64,000 nt of DNA from Cryobacterium algoritolerans. GTDB lineage: Bacteria; Actinomycetota; Actinomycetes; Actinomycetales; Microbacteriaceae. Below, in pieces: positions 59,075 through 64,000 of this stretch. Below the pieces are notes generated by a model. That model did no database searches and was not told the origin of the DNA. It saw only the letters and a list, made by a program, of their open reading frames with translations. The stretch lies in NCBI RefSeq assembly GCF_004402785.1, contig NZ_SOFP01000009.1:62001-126000 (forward strand), written 5' to 3'. Each line of letters starts with the position of its first letter. The stretch's first letter is position 1. The translations under genes and the position numbers were made by a program.

Positions 59075-60565
59075 TCAGTGCGTGGGGGAGTGGGACTCGA
59101 GGAACTGGTACACCTCGGTCTGGTCGACGCCGGGGAAGGTGCCGGTGGGCAGCGCGGCGAGAAGGCTCGTCGGGGTGCGCGCGGCCGGCCAGGACTGGCC
59201 GGCCCAGCGGGTGGCCAGGTCGTCGGGGGCGCGGCGGCAGCACGACTCATCGGGGCAGCGGGACACGGCCCGGTTGGTGGTCTCACGGCCGCGGAACCAC
59301 TTCACATGGTCGAACGGTACCCCGACGCTCACCGAGTACTCGCCCTCCTTCGCCTTCTCGATCCGCGAGGTGCACCAGAAGGTGCCGCTCGGGGTATCCG
59401 TGTACTGGTACCAGGGGCTGAACCGGTCCGGCACGTCGAACACGGTCCGCGCGGTCCAGCTCCGGCAGACGGTCGTGCCCTCGACCGCGCCGAGGGCGTC
59501 GCTCGGGAAACGCACCGAGTCGTTCTCATATGCCTTGATGATCGTGCCGGACTCGTGCACCTTCATGAAGTGCACGGGGATGCCCAGCCGCGCCGTGGCG
59601 AGGTTCGTGAACCGGTGCGCGGCCGTCTCGTACGACACGGAGAAGGCGTCACGCAGGTCCTCCATCGAGATACGCCGGAGGTTCTTCGCCTCGGTCAGCA
59701 GCCGCACGGTGTCCTTCTCCGGCAGCAGGATGGCCGCGGTCAGGTAGTTCGTCTCCACCCGTTGGCGGAGAAAATCCGCGTAGTTTCCGGGTTCGTCGTG
59801 GCCGCAGAGCAGGCTCGCGAATGCCTGCAGGATAGGGGTGCGTGAGTCCCGCGAGGCGGACTGGGCGGTCGGCAGGTAGATCCGGCCGTTCCGCTTGTCG
59901 GTGACGGACCGGGTCGAATGCGGCAGGTCGCCGACGTAGTGCAGCGAGAATCCAAGGTGTGTGGCCATGTCGGCGACCACCTGGTGCGACACGGGCCCGC
60001 CGGAGTGGCCGACCGCGGCGAGGAGCTCCAGTGCCTGCTCTTCGAGTTCCGGGAAGTAGTTGTCCCGCGCGCGCATGGTCGCGCGCAGCTGAGCATTGGC
60101 CCGCCTGGCTTCCTCGGGGGTGGCCGCCCGTTCGCGATGCAGCCGCTCGATCTCATGGTGCAGGGTGAGAATCGTCTGCAGCGTGTCGTCGCTGGTTGCC
60201 CGGCTGACCCGGATTTTCGCCAATCCGAGCGCCGTGAAGACCGGGCCGCGCTGGGCGCGTTCGACAGCAATCTCCAGGGCGGCCCGCTCGGAGGGAGCCT
60301 CTGGTTTCAGGAGGTCGTCGACCGTGGTGCCGAGGACGGTGGCGATGGTGCGCAGCATTGACAGGCGCGGCTCCCGGTTGCCGTTCTCAATCATCGAGAC
60401 CTGTGATGGGGCCCGGTCGATGGCCGCGGCGAGGCTGTCGAGGGTCATCTTCCTGTTCGTGCGCAGCTCACGGATGCGCCGCCCGAGCGTCAGGGCGTCC
60501 AGCCCATGTTCGGCCGGCTGGGGCGCGGAGAGGGAGGAACGAAGGAGCGGATCGGCGTTGACCAT
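59075..60565 (-). CDS. ramB: RamB-type regulator of acetate metabolism (XRE HTH + peptidase-like domain)
   Basis: 496 residues. Residues 25-88 are an XRE helix-turn-helix (LGRRIRELRTNRKMTLDSLA, then QVSMIENGNREPRLSMLRTI). The middle includes an ImmA/IrrE-like domain (LDPVSHQ-type VSHQVVADMATHLGFSLHYV, then QAFASLLCGHDEPGNYADFL) without a clear HExxH. The C-terminal short-chain-fatty-acid regulator domain contains Cys residues (SRCPDESCCRR). This is the RamB/ScfR architecture known to control glyoxylate-cycle and acetate genes in corynebacteria and mycobacteria. It is divergent from malate synthase, its expected target. Confidence 0.83.
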   Translation of the reverse strand: MVNADPLLRSSLSAPQPAEHGLDALTLGRRIRELRTNRKMTLDSLAAAIDRAPSQVSMIENGNREPRLSMLRTIATVLGTTVDDLLKPEAPSERAALEIAVERAQRGPVFTALGLAKIRVSRATSDDTLQTILTLHHEIERLHRERAATPEEARRANAQLRATMRARDNYFPELEEQALELLAAVGHSGGPVSHQVVADMATHLGFSLHYVGDLPHSTRSVTDKRNGRIYLPTAQSASRDSRTPILQAFASLLCGHDEPGNYADFLRQRVETNYLTAAILLPEKDTVRLLTEAKNLRRISMEDLRDAFSVSYETAAHRFTNLATARLGIPVHFMKVHESGTIIKAYENDSVRFPSDALGAVEGTTVCRSWTARTVFDVPDRFSPWYQYTDTPSGTFWCTSRIEKAKEGEYSVSVGVPFDHVKWFRGRETTNRAVSRCPDESCCRRAPDDLATRWAGQSWPAARTPTSLLAALPTGTFPGVDQTEVYQFLESHSPTH

Positions 60566-60596
60566 GGTTCATCGTCACACGGGCCAGAAGTTCACG

Positions 60597-60627
60597 CAAG
60601 CAGAAGAAGTGATTTTCTTCTGTTGCC
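60597..60627. promoter_or_regulatory. Palindromic operator between ramB and aceB
   Basis: CAGAAGAA (60601-60608) and TTCTTCTG (60615-60622) are perfect arms around GTGATT, and GCAA/TTGC extends the symmetry outward with one extra base on the left. It lies 36 bp before ramB and 86 bp before aceB, so one protein, probably RamB, could control both genes. Confidence 0.6.
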
Positions 60628-60707
60628 TGGAAGGGCCTGCGGGGTATCCAGCCGGCGCAGAGTTGGTGCACAGGCACGCAACGAAGCGAACCCAAGGAGA
60701 CCAGACC

Positions 60708-62417
<1,710 letters not shown>

Positions 62418-62500
62418 CACCCGCCCCACCGCTTTCCTCCCACCGCTTTCCTCCTTCCTCCTTCCGCTTTCCGCTTTCCGCTCTTCGCTCTTCGCTCTTA

Positions 62501-62559
62501 GCGAGAGTGCACTTTTGGCCGCTTCGACTACCGTGAGGGGGCGAAAAGTGCACTCTCGC
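62501..62559. repeat. 59-bp palindromic repeat, copy 2
   Basis: GCGAGAGTGCACTTTT (62501-62516) and AAAAGTGCACTCTCGC (62544-62559) are perfect arms. The right 30 bases equal the reverse complement of copy 1 at 43807, so the copies are inverted relative to each other. A pyrimidine-rich tract with CGCTTTC and CGCTCTT repeats (about 62430-62498) lies just before it. Confidence 0.85.
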
Positions 62560-62622
62560 GGACTGTGGGGGCGGCGGCGGGGGCGGACAACGGGGGATGC
62601 GGCGGGTCGGTAGTGTGGAGCG

Positions 62623-63150
62623 ATGATCACGATACGACGGGCGACCGGGGTGGATGCCGCGGCGCTGGCCGAGCTGGCCGAAGCCACCTTCCGGCTGGCA
62701 ACGCCCGCCCACACCACGGCCAAGGCGGTGGCCGAATTCCTCCGCGATATGCTCGCCGAGTCCAACTTCGCCGGCTATCTGGCCGACCCGGCCCGGGTCG
62801 TCCTCGTCGCCGAGGAAGACGGTGCCCTGCAGGGCTACACCATGCTCGTCTTCGGTGATCCGACGGATGCCGACGCCGGGGCCGCCATCCGCATCCGCCC
62901 CACCGCGGAGCTCAGCAAATGTTATCTGCGCGAGGAAACCCACGGGCGCGGAGTCGCAGCGTCGCTGATGTCGGCGACGTTGGATGCGGCCAGGGCGCGC
63001 GGCGCGGTCGGCAGCTGGCTCGGCGTGAACCAGGAGAACGGGCGTGCCATCCGTTTCTATCAGAAGCACGGCTTCGTCAAGGTCGGCGTGAAACGCTTCC
63101 TCGTCGGCGGGCAGTATGAGGACGACTTCGTGCTGGAGCGGGCCCTCTAG
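62623..63150 (+). CDS. GNAT-family N-acetyltransferase
   Basis: 175 residues from ATG 62623. The acetyl-CoA-binding segment is ELSKCYLREETHGRGVAASL, and LGVNQENGRAIRFYQKHGFV is the conserved motif B of the RimI-like group. The ending RFLVGGQYEDDFVLERAL is common in this subfamily. Acetyl acceptor unknown. It lies between a palindrome and a tandem repeat and so is probably transcribed alone. Confidence 0.8.
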   Translation: MITIRRATGVDAAALAELAEATFRLATPAHTTAKAVAEFLRDMLAESNFAGYLADPARVVLVAEEDGALQGYTMLVFGDPTDADAGAAIRIRPTAELSKCYLREETHGRGVAASLMSATLDAARARGAVGSWLGVNQENGRAIRFYQKHGFVKVGVKRFLVGGQYEDDFVLERAL

Positions 63151-63154
63151 ACCT

Positions 63155-63258
63155 GACCGTTAGGCCTAACCGGCAGGCCTAACGGGCAGGCACAACGGGC
63201 AGGCCTAACGGGCAGGCCTAACGGGCAGGCATAACCGGCGGGCTTGACCGGCGGGCCG
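63155..63258. repeat. Eight copies of a 13-bp tandem repeat
   Basis: Units of the form AACGGGCAGGCCT follow each other without gaps from 63155 to 63258 with one to four substitutions each; the middle two are identical. It fills the space between the convergent GNAT and photolyase genes. Confidence 0.9.
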
Positions 63259-63285
63259 TCTGCGCCCGACCGGCCTGGTCGCGGC

Positions 63286-64000
63286 CTAAGCGGGGTCCGG
63301 GGCGTGGGAGGCGCGGGCCGCGAGCGCCTGGTCCTTCGCACCCTTGATCTTCTCGTAGGCAGCCAGGGCCGCCCGTCTCGTCTGGCCGAGGTCGACGATC
63401 GGTGCCGGGTAGGCATCCGTGCCCCACTCGGGAACGTGCTCGCGGACGTATTCGCCCCGGGGGTCGAACTTCTTCGCCTGCAGCTCGGGATTGAAGACTC
63501 GGAAGTAGGGTGCGGCGTCGGCGCCGGAGCCGGCCACCCACTGCCAGCCGAACGGGTTGCTGGCCGCGTCGGCATCGACGAGCGTGTCCCAGAACCAGGC
63601 TTCGCCCACCCGCCAGTCGACCAGAAGGTTCTTGATCAGGAACGACGCTGCGACCATCCGCACCCGGTTGTGCATGCTGCCGGTGCGCCAGAGCTCGCGC
63701 ATGCCGGCGTCGACCAAGGGGAAGCCGGTGCGCCCACGCTGCCACGCTCGGAGGGCCCGCTCGTCGAGCGGCGGCCACGGGAAGGCGTCGAACTCCGGTC
63801 TCAGGTTGACGCTGGCCAGGTCGGGCGCGTTGAAGAGTACGTGGTAGCTGAACTCACGCCAGCCGACCTCGGTGAGGAATCGCGTTGCGCTTGCCTGGGC
63901 TCGGCCGGTCAGGCCGATCCGGGCCAACTCGGTCGCATGCCAGATCTGGAATGGACTGATCTCGCCCCAACGCAGGTGTGGCGACAGCCGAGAGGTGGCC
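63286..64000 (-). CDS. phrB: Deoxyribodipyrimidine photolyase, C-terminal part (cut by window edge)
   Basis: 238 residues of the FAD-binding domain are present; the frame stays open to the window end (PHLRWGEISPFQIWHATELA upstream). Motifs: VGWREFSYHVLFNAPDL, TGFPLVDAGMRELWRTGSMH, NRVRMVAASFLIKNLLVDWR, and NPFGWQWVAGSGADAAPYFR with the Asp/Trp electron-transfer region. It repairs UV-induced pyrimidine dimers with light. The antenna-binding N-terminal domain lies outside. Confidence 0.9.
   Translation of the reverse strand, partial: ATSRLSPHLRWGEISPFQIWHATELARIGLTGRAQASATRFLTEVGWREFSYHVLFNAPDLASVNLRPEFDAFPWPPLDERALRAWQRGRTGFPLVDAGMRELWRTGSMHNRVRMVAASFLIKNLLVDWRVGEAWFWDTLVDADAASNPFGWQWVAGSGADAAPYFRVFNPELQAKKFDPRGEYVREHVPEWGTDAYPAPIVDLGQTRRAALAAYEKIKGAKDQALAARASHAPDPA

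Overview
The window is high-GC actinobacterial DNA. It most resembles Microbacteriaceae, in the Cryobacterium/Leifsonia neighbourhood. That placement rests on GTG/TTG starts, the aspC - tRNA-Trp - secE - nusG - rplK - rplA order, a RamB-type regulator divergent from malate synthase, a MalF/MalG sugar importer flanked by GH13 glucosidases, and long GC-rich intergenic palindromes. It is inferred from gene content only; no search was run.

Layout. (1) 1-6313 is one end of a prophage: a tail protein with an SGNH hydrolase domain, small coupled genes including a DUF6941/DUF4258/DUF2283 operon, a lipoprotein, two related helix-turn-helix proteins, and a final att site that copies the 3' end of a tRNA gene. 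No integrase is visible, so it probably lies beyond the left edge. (2) 6343-11005 holds an inositol-phosphatase family enzyme, an M23 peptidase, a small alarmone synthetase and a Vsr-like DUF559 gene bracketed by two 59-bp palindromic repeats. (3) 11075-19044 is a maltodextrin-type regulon: a divergent GH13 alpha-glucosidase, binding protein, two permeases and a second GH13 enzyme, with LacI-type operators in the divergent region. (4) 19131-19312 carries tRNA-Thr and tRNA-Met.

(5) 19436-27990 is an island inserted beside tRNA-Met and bracketed by imperfect direct repeats of about 145 bp. It encodes an eight-gene operon resembling the membrane arm of respiratory complex I (NuoA, H, J, K, L, M, N) but with none of the redox subunits B, C, D, E, F, G or I. 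Between nuoA and nuoH lies one 396-residue protein that looks like a degenerate NuoB/NuoD fusion with a Met/His-rich linker. NuoA, NuoH and NuoM lack signature residues tied to quinone chemistry or carry substitutions there, while the NuoK, NuoL and NuoN proton-path residues are kept. This is the strongest candidate for an undescribed system.

(6) 28068-37540 is a scarred accessory stretch: a UbiB-family kinase, a truncated ornithine cyclodeaminase, a transposase fragment, a PfkB kinase, a MerR-controlled thioredoxin-like/flavoprotein pair, a broken serine recombinase and a broken GH16-like gene. (7) 37544-49737 is mostly core: SGNH hydrolase, HEAT-repeat protein, GNAT, a (3R)-hydroxyacyl dehydratase pair, murB, an ABC-2 exporter, aspartate aminotransferase, tRNA-Trp, secE-nusG-rplK-rplA and an amino-acid permease. 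(8) 49935-55739 looks like amine and acyl-CoA catabolism with two GntR regulators. (9) 55765-58966 is decaying: a degenerate ABC ATPase and an ATP-grasp / alpha-E / transglutaminase cluster with only the middle gene intact. (10) 59075-64000 has ramB divergent from aceB, a GNAT enzyme and the C-terminal part of a photolyase.

Several intergenic spaces carry palindromes or tandem repeats (59-bp pair, 58/59-bp pair, 18-bp x5, 13-bp x8). Coordinates of CDS include the stop codon; several starts were moved inward from the longest frame on ribosome-site or overlap evidence.
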